DNA of 64,000 nt from Pusillimonas sp. DMV24BSW_D (GCF_011388195.1 NZ_CP049990.1:2108001-2172000); one strand, 5' to 3'; counted from the first letter of the stretch, positions 52,576 to 60,887 are shown. Notes: a model not told the origin generated them from the sequence alone. Program-made: numbers and translations.

Positions 52576-53409
52576 TTATAGCATGGCCAGATCGATGTTT
52601 TTTTCCAGATAATTACGCACCCGCACGGCATCACCTATACGGGAATAGCGCCCTTGAGAGTTCAGGAACACCATAGCGACATCCCGGCCGTCGATACGAG
52701 TAACCATGACCAGGCAACGACCGGCTTCATTAATGAACCCGGTTTTGGATAACTGCACCGCCCAATCATCGTTTTTAACCAGGCGATTGGTATTGTTATA
52801 GGTCAGCGAGCGCCCGTTTTTCAGCGTAACTTTATGGCGTTCATTGACGGTATAACGTTGAATGAGTGGGTTTTCGTTGACCGCTTCCAGCAGCTTGATT
52901 AAGTCGCGTGGAGTGGAAACATTATCGGCCGATAGCCCCGTAGGGTCGACAAAACGGGTGTGTCGCATCCCCAATTCCCGGGCTTTATCATTCATGGCCC
53001 GAATGAAAGCCGGCAACCCACCTGCATAATAGCGGGCTAATGCGTGTGCCGCACGATTTTCCGACGACATCAGTGCCAGTAAAAGCATGTCGTCACGGCT
53101 GAGGGTTGTGCCAACCGCCAGGCGTGAACGCGAATGGCGTAAACGGTCGATATCCTCGTCGCTAATTGTGATTTTGGTTTGCAGATTCTGCCCGGCTTCG
53201 GCCACAATCAGGGCGGTCATGAGTTTGGTAATGGAGGCGATGGGGCGGGTGTCCTCACTGTTCTTGTCGTAGAGTACTTTGGTACTTTTCAAGTCTTGTA
53301 CAAATACGGCCTCAGATCGCATAGGATCGGCCTGAACGGGCGTTGCGAAAGTAAAGCCACTGATCAAAAGCAGTAAAGCGGTGCAAAGTAGGTGGAAAGA
53401 TCGCAGCAT
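52576..53409 (-). CDS. pbpG: D-alanyl-D-alanine endopeptidase (PBP7/PbpG-like)
   Basis: A periplasmic serine peptidase of the S11 family, 277 residues. The signal peptide ends near VQA|DP. The three active-site motifs are SITK (residues 59-62, nucleophile serine), SEN (SSENRAAH) and KTG (LSKTGFINEAG). It cuts peptide cross-bridges of peptidoglycan. The length fits PBP7 rather than the larger DacA group. It ends 7 bases before the NRDE start and may share a transcript with it. Confidence 0.9.
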   Translation of the reverse strand: MLRSFHLLCTALLLLISGFTFATPVQADPMRSEAVFVQDLKSTKVLYDKNSEDTRPIASITKLMTALIVAEAGQNLQTKITISDEDIDRLRHSRSRLAVGTTLSRDDMLLLALMSSENRAAHALARYYAGGLPAFIRAMNDKARELGMRHTRFVDPTGLSADNVSTPRDLIKLLEAVNENPLIQRYTVNERHKVTLKNGRSLTYNNTNRLVKNDDWAVQLSKTGFINEAGRCLVMVTRIDGRDVAMVFLNSQGRYSRIGDAVRVRNYLEKNIDLAML

Positions 53410-53540
53410 AATGAGTTCAGGCCGGGTTTCGATGATGATCGAATCATATCAGAACAAACTCAAAATTTTCATTAAATTTAGTCACTTATAGGGTTTTCTT
53501 TAATAATATTTGAGGTTTTTTGGCTACGTAAGGAAGAACT

Positions 53541-54056
53541 ATGTCTCAAAAATCGGTTGAGCAGTTGGTAACAGGGCTCAATATGCAGCCGCACCCCGAA
53601 GGTGGGTATTACAGCGAGACCTATCGTGCGGCCGATCAGGTAACGCGTTTGTCCGATGGTGCGGTTCGTAGCAGTTCCACCGCTATTTATTACTTACTGA
53701 ATAATGGCGCCTATTCGGCATGGCACCGCATTGCGTCGGACGAAGTGTGGCATTTTTATGCCGGGGACCCTTTGTTGTTGCACGTATTGGCGGGTGATGG
53801 TGATTTGCAGACCCATCGTTTGGGCCACCCTTTGGCGCATGCGCAGGCGGTTTGCCAGGCTGTTGTGCCTGCGGGGAGCTGGTTTGCCGCGCAACTGGAG
53901 CAACCAGCCGGCTTCGCGCTTTTGGGTTGCACGGTTGCTCCGGGGTTTGAATTTTCTGAGTTTGAGTTGGCCAAAGCCGATGATTTGCTTATGCAGTATC
54001 CGCAACACGCTGAAATTATTCAGCCTTTGCTCGCTCATGGGGGCGCTCAAGCCTAA
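53541..54056 (+). CDS. Cupin_5 (DUF985) family protein
   Basis: A 171-residue cupin. The family start QPHPEGGYYSETYR is followed by SSSTAIYYLLNNGAYSAWHRI and DEVWHFYAGDPLLL, the usual DUF985 blocks, and the second cupin motif VPAGSWFAAQLEQP. The metal or ligand is unknown. Its stop overlaps the opposite DUF924 gene by 4 bases. Confidence 0.88.
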   Translation: MSQKSVEQLVTGLNMQPHPEGGYYSETYRAADQVTRLSDGAVRSSSTAIYYLLNNGAYSAWHRIASDEVWHFYAGDPLLLHVLAGDGDLQTHRLGHPLAHAQAVCQAVVPAGSWFAAQLEQPAGFALLGCTVAPGFEFSEFELAKADDLLMQYPQHAEIIQPLLAHGGAQA

Positions 54057-54595
54057 AAGCCCGATCCGGGTTGTTTCAGAAATTCGGTTTCTTCGGCGGT
54101 AGAGGGGCGCCCCAGCGCTTTATTCCGATGCGGATAACGTCCGAAGCGCTCCAGTATTTCCTTATGCTTTATTTCGAATTCGAAGTTGGTTTCAAGCCCC
54201 GGCTGGTCATACAGTTCCATTGCGATTTCGTGAATCCGGATCGATTCGCTGTGCATGTAAGGTAAATACAGGAAGCCCAGTTGTGGCGGCTTGAACTGCT
54301 TGTCGACTCCCTGTGCAACAGCCTCCTGCGCCAGCGCCAACGCCAGGGGGTCGCACGCAAAAGCACGCGACTGGTTACGGTAAATATTGCGTGAAAACTG
54401 GTCCAGTACGATGATTTCGGCTAAACGGCCTTGTGGTGTTTTGCGCCATTCATATAGCTCGCATAGTGCGGCCCGATGGTGCAGTTGACTGAATCGTTCA
54501 CGAACTTCAGCGTCCAGTGCATCGTCCTTATCGAACCATTGTTTTGGGGTAAGTTCGTGAAACCAAAAGCTCAAAACGTCGTGTGCGCTGTGCAT
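54053..54595 (-). CDS. DUF924 family protein
   Basis: A 180-residue helical protein. DVLSFWFHELTPKQWFDKDDALD, LAEIIVLDQFSRNIYRN and FLYLPYMHSES are the conserved DUF924 blocks; the fold is TPR-like. Function not known. It is a monocistronic gene divergent from the amidase. The 184-base gap between the two has no other gene. Confidence 0.88.
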   Translation of the reverse strand: MHSAHDVLSFWFHELTPKQWFDKDDALDAEVRERFSQLHHRAALCELYEWRKTPQGRLAEIIVLDQFSRNIYRNQSRAFACDPLALALAQEAVAQGVDKQFKPPQLGFLYLPYMHSESIRIHEIAMELYDQPGLETNFEFEIKHKEILERFGRYPHRNKALGRPSTAEETEFLKQPGSGF

Positions 54596-54779
54596 GATAT
54601 GTATTCCGAAAGCGGTTGAAAGTAACTATCTGATCCGTGTCAGGCCATCTTAGTCGCGATAATACGTGCTTACGCGTGTTTGTTCTACTTGAGCCTTTAG
54701 AGCCGGATCAGTACAGTAAGGCTTTAGGTTTACAAGTTTTCATGCGCTAGCGTGTTATTCGTTGAAAAGGAGCAGGGAT

Positions 54780-56273
54780 ATGGCTTATGTATTTCCGGGA
54801 ACGCAAGGTATTGGTGAAATTGGCGAGCAACTTGAGCTTGACCTGACACCGGAAGAGGTGTCTGAATACCACGCGTATTTGTCGGCGCTTACGCCGGCAT
54901 TTCATCTTATAGAACAATTGCCCGACGAAACGCCGCCGGTTAAGTACCCAAGAACGCCGGGTTATCGCCCTGAGGGTTCGGAAAACCAGCATAACGGCTG
55001 GGTTGTTAAATCCACCATTAAAGGGGCGACGAAAGGGAAGCTGAAAGGTAAAACACTGGCTATTAAAGACAGTGTGAATGTGGCAGGTGTACCCATGAGC
55101 AACGGGGCTTCCATTTTAGATGGCCATGTGCCCGATTTCGACGCCACAATCGTTACCCGTATCCTTGATGCTGGTGGTGAAATTCTGGGTAAAGCATCGT
55201 GTGAATATCTTTGTTTTGCAGGGAACAGTGTGACCGGGGTGAATGGGCCGGTTCAAAATCCGCGTGCGCCGGGGCGTAGCGCCGGCGGTTCCAGTACAGG
55301 CAGTGCCGCCTTGGTGGCCGCCGGCGATGTCGACATGTCGATCGGCGCCGATCAGGCTGGTTCCATTCGTATGCCGGCGTCGTTTTGTGGCATTGTGGGT
55401 TTAAAACCGACGTTTGGCCTGGTGCCCTACACGGGCGTAGCGGGAATTGAGTATACCTTCGATCACGTCGGCCCCATGGCGCGTACCGTGGCTGATTGCG
55501 CCTTGTTGCTTGAAGTCATCGCTGGAGAGGATGGTATTGATGGCCGCCAACGCAACGTAAAGGTTCAGCCCTATACCAAGGCGTTGGGACGCGGTGTGAA
55601 GGGCTTGAAAATAGGCGTGGTGAAGGAAGGGTTTGGGCGTCCCGAAACAGAGCAAGGCGTTGATGACGTTGTACGTGCTGAAATCAAGCGTCTGGAATCT
55701 TTGGGCGCTACCGTCGAGGAAATCTCCATCCCGTGGCATAACATCGGTTCGGCTTTGTGGTTGCCTATCGGTATCGAAGGCTCCTATCATAATATTGTGC
55801 GGGGTCATGGTGTGGGTTATGGCGGCATCGGCGCGTACTCTCTAACCTATATGAAAGCGTTCGAAAGCTGGCCGGCACATGCCGCCGAGTTGGCCGCACC
55901 GATAAAAGCTGTGTTGTTGTCGGGCCGTGTGCTGGAGCGCCACGGCGGCCGTCTTTATGCCAAAGCTCAGAATCTGCGTCGCCGCTTACGTAATGAATAC
56001 GACGCATGGCTGCAGAAATTCGATGTGCTGGTAATGCCCACCACTCCCATGACAGCCACACCTATGCCGGGGGCCGACGCCGGGCCGCAGGAAATAGTGC
56101 ATCGTTCGTGGGAAATGTTGCAAAATACCAGCCCGTTCGATTTAACCGGCCATCCTGCTATTTCGGTTAATTGTGGAGAGCACGACAGCCGACCGGTCGG
56201 CTTCATGGTAGTGGGGCGCCATTTCGATGAGCAAACGGTTTTTCAGGTGGCTGAAGCGGTGCATCGAGACTAA
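54780..56273 (+). CDS. Amidase (amidase signature family)
   Basis: A 497-residue amidase from the ATG at 54780 (AAGGAG upstream). The catalytic triad motifs are visible: lysine in LAIKDSVNVAGVPMSNG, the cis-serine in GRSAGGSSTGSAAL, and the nucleophile serine in GADQAGSIRMPASF. The N-terminal 70 residues form an extra helical part, like the Rhodococcus-type enantioselective amidases that accompany nitrile hydratase. No nitrile hydratase is nearby. Substrate therefore unknown. It is the last clearly chromosomal gene before the mobile region. Confidence 0.9.
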   Translation: MAYVFPGTQGIGEIGEQLELDLTPEEVSEYHAYLSALTPAFHLIEQLPDETPPVKYPRTPGYRPEGSENQHNGWVVKSTIKGATKGKLKGKTLAIKDSVNVAGVPMSNGASILDGHVPDFDATIVTRILDAGGEILGKASCEYLCFAGNSVTGVNGPVQNPRAPGRSAGGSSTGSAALVAAGDVDMSIGADQAGSIRMPASFCGIVGLKPTFGLVPYTGVAGIEYTFDHVGPMARTVADCALLLEVIAGEDGIDGRQRNVKVQPYTKALGRGVKGLKIGVVKEGFGRPETEQGVDDVVRAEIKRLESLGATVEEISIPWHNIGSALWLPIGIEGSYHNIVRGHGVGYGGIGAYSLTYMKAFESWPAHAAELAAPIKAVLLSGRVLERHGGRLYAKAQNLRRRLRNEYDAWLQKFDVLVMPTTPMTATPMPGADAGPQEIVHRSWEMLQNTSPFDLTGHPAISVNCGEHDSRPVGFMVVGRHFDEQTVFQVAEAVHRD

Positions 56274-56388
56274 GGATTGCGAGCGGGGCGGGCAGATTAC
56301 TCTATGTTCTGGGCCTGAACGTTGATTGGTAAATAAAAAACAATAAAAATCAATCAGTTAAATGTATTTTTCAGCCTATTTTTCAATT

Positions 56389-56410
56389 GTACCCACCAGT
56401 GTACTCACCA
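56389..56410. repeat. Paired short repeat (element-end candidate)
   Basis: GTACCCACCA followed by GTGTACTCACCA: two copies of a GTAC(C/T)CACCA unit at 12-base spacing in the 244-base gap between the amidase and the toxin-antitoxin genes. Such closely spaced CCAC/CCAAC repeats often flank the ends of tyrosine-recombinase islands. The gap holds no other evident feature. Confidence 0.35.
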
Positions 56411-56517
56411 TTTGGGTTGGGGCTTTAGCTGTCAGGCCTGTTTTTAGCACAGATAGGCTCACTTGCATGGTGCTATTTTTAGCTCTATATTTGTAGCTGA
56501 TTTAACGGGAGGTACCT

Positions 56518-56769
56518 ATGGACACCATTTACGCAGATTATTCGGTCAGCATGTCCGAGTTCAAAAAGAACCCCGCTCAGGTCCTGCGCACGGCGGGTGA
56601 GAAGCCCGTGGCGGTACTCAACCACAACCGCCCGGCGTTCTACATGATCACCCCCAAGCTCTTCGAAGCGCTGGTCGAGGAGCTGTCCGATCGTGACTTG
56701 GCGGAACTGGCCCGTCAGCGCCTGGCGAACAAGGGCGCAGCGGTCGAGGTGGACATTGACAGTCTCTGA
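56518..56769 (+). CDS. Antitoxin, StbD/RelB (Phd-like) family
   Basis: An 83-residue antitoxin. The N-terminal half has the Phd/YefM/StbD pattern (YSVSMSEFKKNPAQVLRTAGEKPVAVLNH), which binds DNA as a dimer. The C-terminal acidic helix (LAELARQRLANKGA then VEVDIDSL) would wrap the toxin. The start has a strong GGGAGG. The toxin gene overlaps its 3' end, as usual. The pair is more G+C-rich in appearance than the genes before it, in keeping with transfer. Confidence 0.87.
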   Translation: MDTIYADYSVSMSEFKKNPAQVLRTAGEKPVAVLNHNRPAFYMITPKLFEALVEELSDRDLAELARQRLANKGAAVEVDIDSL

Positions 56770-57082
56770 TGCCTCCCCGGCACCGGCGCGTTACCGTCTC
56801 AAGTTCTTGCCCGAGGCACTGGCCGAGTGGAACGCGCTGGACGGCAGTGTCAAGGCAGTCCTTAAAAAGTTGCTGTTGAAACGCCTGGAACAGCCACGTA
56901 CGCCAGGCGCTGAACTGCGCGGTGACTTGCGCGATTGCTACAAGATCAAGCTGCTCAAACAGGGGTACCGGTTGGTTTATCTGGTTGAGGATGACGTTCT
57001 GGTCGTCCTCGTGTTGGCGGTGTCCAAGCGCGAAGACATGGAGGTCTACCGGGCAGCAGTTGATCGCTTGCTTTCTGGCTAA
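56756..57082 (+). CDS. Toxin, StbE/RelE family
   Basis: A RelE/ParE-fold toxin. The recognisable part runs ARYRLKFLPEALAEWNALD, VLKKLLLKRLEQP, LRGDLRDCYKIKLLKQGYRLVYLVED and VLVVLVLAVSKRED, as in StbE/RelE ribosome-dependent mRNA interferases. The start is uncertain: a TTG at 56756, overlapping the antitoxin by 14 bases with GAGG upstream, gives 108 residues. A GTG at 56693 is farther inside the antitoxin gene. All the core strands and basic residues are present, so the toxin looks intact. Confidence 0.85.
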   Translation: MTVSDASPAPARYRLKFLPEALAEWNALDGSVKAVLKKLLLKRLEQPRTPGAELRGDLRDCYKIKLLKQGYRLVYLVEDDVLVVLVLAVSKREDMEVYRAAVDRLLSG

Positions 57083-57164
57083 CAGACGACAGACGTACAT
57101 GACAGGCTATTGATGTCAGGACAACGATTGCCTGAGTCACCGTAACCCAGTCAGGCAGGCACTT

Positions 57165-57186
57165 GTGCCAACAAATATACCAACAC
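57165..57186. repeat. Paired short repeat (second element-end candidate)
   Basis: GTGCCAACA followed by ATATACCAACA: two (G/A)CCAACA units at 11-12 base spacing. Sequences of this type are common just inside the attachment sites of P4-like integrase elements. A nearby inverted repeat TGCCTGA / TCAGGCA (57129-57157) lies on the toxin side. Confidence 0.35.
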
Positions 57187-57205
57187 GGCCGAATGTCCGC
57201 GTCAT

Positions 57206-58201
57206 CTAGTCAAATTTCTCGCGGATCTCGGACTCTAGTCGTCGGTACTCCTTATTGATCAAATCTGACAACACTTCGTTAATCTGGCAGCGATTGTAAC
57301 GCGCCAAAAGAGCCAACCGCTCTTTTACCTTAACGTCAACGTAGCTGTTGATGGCTTTTTTTTCCTTTTGATCTTGACGTCTTTGACGTTCCCGCCATGC
57401 CCTACTCATGTTTTTCAGCAGGAGGGTTTTCTCTGCCTTGTGAGCAGTCCAGTTTCGTAATACACCATATATCGCTAGAAATTTCTCATGATCGTTTATG
57501 GGGTGGAAAGAAAATAGAACGGGGATGCCAGGGCGGAAGTCCGAATTCTCTTTGCGGTGGTAGTCCTCCAAATAATTCCACGCCCATTCGCATTGCTCCC
57601 GTTCTGGTTTATTTAGCCAGTTTAGTGTTTTTACTTCGCTCAGCATGGACACCCAACGATTTTTGATGTTGTCCATGAAGAGCGATTTGCTGTAAGTCGA
57701 ATTCGGTCCAATGATCCAGGTGTCAAAGTACAGCTTGATGCAGGCAAACCGCTCAGCGTGCGAAGACGGCGTTGGGTTAAGACGAAGTTGGTGGTAGAGA
57801 ATCAACTGACGTTGATCGATCCAAGGCTCCTGGGTTTCTTGCCCGAAGAGAAAGTAATTGGCGGTGGTAGATAAATACCCCCAAATTGCCGAGCAGGCGT
57901 CTTGGTTCTCATTTAACCAATCAAACCGTTCATTGGGAATGATATTCCTGTTGCCCTCTGATATAAGCCAGTTTACCGCTCCCCATCTCGATTCGAGGTC
58001 GGGATATGTCGTGACGAGATGGTCAATAAGCGCCGATTTCAGCGTGTTTCTTTCGTTCGCGGCCAAGGCGCTTATGACTGGATGGTTGGCTGCGCTATTG
58101 AGTATATGGGCGAAACATTGGAGCGTGCGGAGATCACTGACTTCACGTATCAGGTCTTCCGGGTTCTTCTGTCGGTGATGAGGATAGATATGAACGGTCA
58201 T
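57206..58201 (-). CDS. Unknown protein with a C-terminal ribbon-helix-helix domain
   Basis: Not recognised as a whole. From the ATG at 58201 it has 331 residues; a GTG at 58240 would add 13. The first 240 residues are helical, rich in tryptophan and asparagine, with repeated W-N/W-L patterns and no known motif. After a basic stretch (RAWRERQRRQDQKEKKA) the last 45 residues look like a ribbon-helix-helix DNA-binding domain: SYVDVKVKERLALLARYNR then INEVLSDLINKEYRRLE. It lies just inside the presumed element end. The direct repeats at 58240-58313 overlap its start region and could be its operator. Confidence 0.55.
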   Translation of the reverse strand: MTVHIYPHHRQKNPEDLIREVSDLRTLQCFAHILNSAANHPVISALAANERNTLKSALIDHLVTTYPDLESRWGAVNWLISEGNRNIIPNERFDWLNENQDACSAIWGYLSTTANYFLFGQETQEPWIDQRQLILYHQLRLNPTPSSHAERFACIKLYFDTWIIGPNSTYSKSLFMDNIKNRWVSMLSEVKTLNWLNKPEREQCEWAWNYLEDYHRKENSDFRPGIPVLFSFHPINDHEKFLAIYGVLRNWTAHKAEKTLLLKNMSRAWRERQRRQDQKEKKAINSYVDVKVKERLALLARYNRCQINEVLSDLINKEYRRLESEIREKFD

Positions 58202-58239
58202 GTCTGAAAGAGCGCCAATGTTTCGCTTCAAGTAAGCCA

Positions 58240-58313
58240 CTACGTGGCCGGATGTGTCTTACATATGTCGATTTGTATCACAATATCACCTTGTTGTGGT
58301 GCGCCTACGTGGC
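58240..58313. repeat. Direct repeat CTACGTGGC, candidate operator
   Basis: CTACGTGGC occurs at 58240-58248 and again at 58305-58313, 65 bases apart (about six helical turns). Each copy is embedded in a partial inverted repeat (GCCACTACGTGGC; CCTACGTGGCTTAT against AAGCCAC). The pair straddles the region just upstream of the ribbon-helix-helix gene and may bind that protein. Confidence 0.45.
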
Positions 58314-58732
58314 TTATGGGTTAGCTATGCGTCCAGTCCACGTCGAGAAACCGTGTGATTTTTTAAGTTTTTGAGGTGTTATGTGAGTGATGCGGGAGTG
58401 TTCGGAGCAGCAGTATCTGGAGGCGGTTGTTAGCTCTGTTCGTAAACATGCCGGGGTAGATGCAGCGCTTACACCAACATGACCGATCGAGTTGGACCAC
58501 TAATCTCGGAGTTGGCGTGACCACCCGGTACCCACTGTTTCCGTCTTTCAATAATGGCCGTCGACCACGTTTCTAGCACTTTTCAAAATTGGTCCTTGTC
58601 GGTTTAGTAATAGAAGAAGAACGAGAAGACATTCTGTAGGATGCAGAGGCAGCAAGCCTCTGTGTGACGATGAGTCAGTAAAAATATATACATCACCTCC
58701 CTCTGTATGAAACCAACCATACGGAGAATGTG
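58314..58732. other. Long non-coding stretch before the YagK/YfjJ-type gene
   Basis: About 420 bases without a convincing gene; short open frames on the minus strand here have no ribosome site and no recognisable product. A small hairpin CAGAGGC-AGCAA-GCCTCTG is at 58644-58662 and an A/T-rich tract is at 58680-58690. It may hold the plus-strand promoter of the following gene or, given the Rep-like product, a replication origin. No iterons were seen. Confidence 0.4.
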
Positions 58733-59320
58733 ATGAACACACCCTTTACATACAACCCCTACTACCAAGCACGGATCGTCGAGACAGTGGACAAGGCGCT
58801 CATACGCCATCCTCGTACGACAGCTATCCGGGTGGACTTGAGAATTCCTAATGCCTACTGGTCTACATTCCCTTCCGCACTAATCACGAGATTTTTCGAG
58901 TCATTAAAAGCGAAGGTGGCAGTTGACCTACGGAAAAAGGAACTTTCATGGCAAAAAAAATTAGCCTGTAAGTTGAGCTATGTATGGGTTCGAGAACTTG
59001 GACCCATTAGCGGGAAGCTGCACTTCCATGTCCTTTTGATGCTGAACAAAGATATTTACCTATCACTTGGCGATTTTCGACAAGTGAGTGGCACGCTTGC
59101 CTCGTTGGTTCAGCAGGCTTGGTGCAGCGCCCTGGGTTTGCCGTACCCCGAGTATCGGCAGCTGGTGCATTTTCCCAGAGGCGGAGTGATGCACATGGAC
59201 AGTAATCATCCCGATTTCACGCAGCAGTGGCAGTTAGTTATGGGAAAGGCTGACTACCTGGCCAAGGAAGCCACCAAGCACTATGGGGATGGTCTGCGAT
59301 CCTTTGGGTGTAGTCGCTGA
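58733..59320 (+). CDS. YagK/YfjJ (inovirus Gp2-like) domain protein with HUH-Rep-like motifs
   Basis: A 195-residue protein from the ATG at 58733 (CGGAGA upstream). It resembles the YagK/YfjJ C-terminal domain family of islands and filamentous phages. Near the middle, SGKLHFHVLLMLN has a His-hydrophobic-His motif, and near the end DYLAKEATKHYGDGLRSFGCSR has a Tyr-x-x-Lys motif followed by FGxSR. These two motifs in this order are what HUH replication initiators use for metal binding and nicking. The family is normally annotated without function; a Rep-type role is inference. alpA follows after a 98-base gap. Confidence 0.65.
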   Translation: MNTPFTYNPYYQARIVETVDKALIRHPRTTAIRVDLRIPNAYWSTFPSALITRFFESLKAKVAVDLRKKELSWQKKLACKLSYVWVRELGPISGKLHFHVLLMLNKDIYLSLGDFRQVSGTLASLVQQAWCSALGLPYPEYRQLVHFPRGGVMHMDSNHPDFTQQWQLVMGKADYLAKEATKHYGDGLRSFGCSR

Positions 59321-59418
59321 GTAGTAGTTTTTTATCGCAACAGGCCATGTTGTGGAAGAGATGTCGGTTGACCTCGATCGACATCGACTTCTGCCTTTTA
59401 CCAAGACAGGAGAGCAAC

Positions 59419-59673
59419 ATGATCAACGCCGTCCCGACAAATGTACGTTCTGCAGTTTGCCCAAATGACGACTCTTTTCCTTTGATGCAGGATCAGTTCG
59501 TGGATATGGCGTTCATGACGGAATACACGGGATTAACCGACAAATGGTTCTACAAGCTGATTCAAGACGGAAAGTTCCCCAAGCCGGTGAAATTCGGGCG
59601 CAGTTCCCGCTGGTTGAAAAGCGAGCTGGAGACCTGGATACAGGAGCGTATCCAGGAATCACGGGCAGCATAA
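59419..59673 (+). CDS. AlpA family DNA-binding regulator
   Basis: An 84-residue protein from the ATG at 59419 (AGGAGA upstream). The AlpA/MerR-like winged helix reads FVDMAFMTEYTGLTDKWFYKL, then FPKPVKFGRSSRWLKSELETWI. AlpA proteins are excisionase-like or transcription regulators carried by P4-type prophages and integrative elements. Same direction as the YagK/YfjJ-type gene. Confidence 0.88.
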   Translation: MINAVPTNVRSAVCPNDDSFPLMQDQFVDMAFMTEYTGLTDKWFYKLIQDGKFPKPVKFGRSSRWLKSELETWIQERIQESRAA

Positions 59674-59711
59674 GCCGACATGGTCGTGTGGAGCCGTACT
59701 TTCCGCTTGCC

Positions 59712-59858
59712 TTAGGAAACGGCCTTATCTACACATTCCTTCCAGCGTTTTCGGAGACATGCGTTTTCCGCCTTGAGCCTTTGATATCGTAGGTAATGCT
59801 GGTAGCTGTAATGCACCACTACGGCGAAGCCCACGGTGGCAAGCAGGTTCTTCATCAT
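59712..59858 (-). CDS. Small membrane protein (48 residues)
   Basis: A short open frame with a good ribosome site: AAAGGA, 7 bases, then ATG-ATG at 59858 and 59855. The product starts MMKNLLATVGFAVVVHYSYQ, a single hydrophobic segment, and continues with a charged coil (YQRLKAENACLRKRWKE) that looks like a leucine-type coiled coil. It lies 52 bases after the metal-binding/RDF-like gene in the same direction and is probably the last gene of that transcript. Function unknown. Confidence 0.6.
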   Translation of the reverse strand: MMKNLLATVGFAVVVHYSYQHYLRYQRLKAENACLRKRWKECVDKAVS

Positions 59859-59910
59859 TGCGATTTTCCTTTATCGTCAGGGCGCTTGAATTGCTGGCGC
59901 TACCGAAACC

Positions 59911-60804
59911 TTAGACTGATGCCACTTCCGCTTCCGCTGCAATCCTTTCCAGCTTCGCGTTCAAAGACGGCGTCTGCACTGGCTTGGCGGTTTCTGCCGG
60001 TCGGTCTGGGTAGAACTCCTCCATCACATCCAATGCTTCGTCAGGATCATCTTCAAACGCGCCATTACCAAAACCGGCTCTGGCCACCGCATCCAGCGCC
60101 TGCTGGTCATAGGCCAATGCCTGGCGCTCCGCATGGGTCTGGCGAGCCTGCAACAAGGCCTGTTCAATCGTCATGCCTTCGCGCAGGGTGATATCGGCGT
60201 AGTAAATCGGGGTGCCACGCGATTGAGTGGTGCTTTTGCCGCGTAACCGAAGCTCCAGGGGTAGGCAGGCAAGCATGTCCCCTGAAATTGCCTTGAAGTA
60301 TTGCAGCCTGGCCGCCAATGTGCGAATGCTGTTGTATCCGGTCGTGCGAAATACAAAGGTCCCCAGCTCATCATCCTCACCGATCTTGACGTTTAAGCGT
60401 CCGTAGGGCTTGCAAGCGCCGCCTTGTCCCGTCTCGCAGTTGTCGGGCGATGGACAGGGCAGCGCTTGTACGCCACTGCTGGTCACGCGTCGGCAGGTTT
60501 CGCCGTTACCTACGCACATCGGTCGGCCAGTTGTTCTGTCAAACATCGAATATTCGGCCCGAAGGTTCAGGTCAGGGTCGTTAAACAGTAGGGTGATGGG
60601 GATGGAGCGCAACTTGCCGTTTGGGTTGTTCTTGCGCAAGGCCTCATCCAGTGGGTGCGGCAGCCAACCTTCTTTGGTCTGTATTTGGCTGGTGATGGTG
60701 AACTGGTCGTCTTTTTCAGGCAGACGCTTGCCGTTGCGTTCAATGACGCGACCAATTGAAATGCGTCCAAGAACGGGTGGGGTGATTGATAAACCTTTGA
60801 TCAT
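59911..60804 (-). CDS. Mobile-element protein with cysteine cluster (metal-binding or RDF-like)
   Basis: A 297-residue protein from the ATG at 60804 (GGAG 6 bases upstream). It begins MIKGLSITPPVLGRISIGRV. A cysteine group (CVGNGETC, then PCPSPDNCETGQGGAC) in the middle third may bind a metal or form a small knuckle. The C-terminal third is acidic and low in complexity. Similar proteins in integrative elements are annotated as hydrolase/metal-binding protein or as relatives of recombination directionality factors; I cannot decide between them. A terminator-like hairpin lies just before its ribosome site. Confidence 0.6.
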   Translation of the reverse strand: MIKGLSITPPVLGRISIGRVIERNGKRLPEKDDQFTITSQIQTKEGWLPHPLDEALRKNNPNGKLRSIPITLLFNDPDLNLRAEYSMFDRTTGRPMCVGNGETCRRVTSSGVQALPCPSPDNCETGQGGACKPYGRLNVKIGEDDELGTFVFRTTGYNSIRTLAARLQYFKAISGDMLACLPLELRLRGKSTTQSRGTPIYYADITLREGMTIEQALLQARQTHAERQALAYDQQALDAVARAGFGNGAFEDDPDEALDVMEEFYPDRPAETAKPVQTPSLNAKLERIAAEAEVASV

Positions 60805-60821
60805 GATGGACTCCAAAATAG

Positions 60822-60848
60822 AAAAAGCCCGCCGGGTGCGCAGCGGGC
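60822..60848 (-). terminator. Terminator-like hairpin abutting the RBS of the cysteine-cluster gene
   Basis: On the minus strand the stem GCCCGC / GCGGGC (10-base loop) is followed by TTTTT, then after 7 bases by GGAG and the ATG at 60804. It lies between radC and the next gene. Confidence 0.75.
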
Positions 60849-60887
60849 AGGGTGGTGTGGTGACGACGTGCGGTGAAGGTTGTGGCT

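Noticed and set aside
58363-58810. Several 60-70-codon minus-strand frames in the gap before the YagK/YfjJ-type gene
   Set aside because: No ribosome sites, no hydrophobic or domain pattern, and they overlap each other and the following gene.
59796-60191. 131-codon plus-strand frame opposite the small membrane protein and cysteine-cluster gene
   Set aside because: It is antisense to two supported genes and has the proline/histidine-rich look of a shadow frame.
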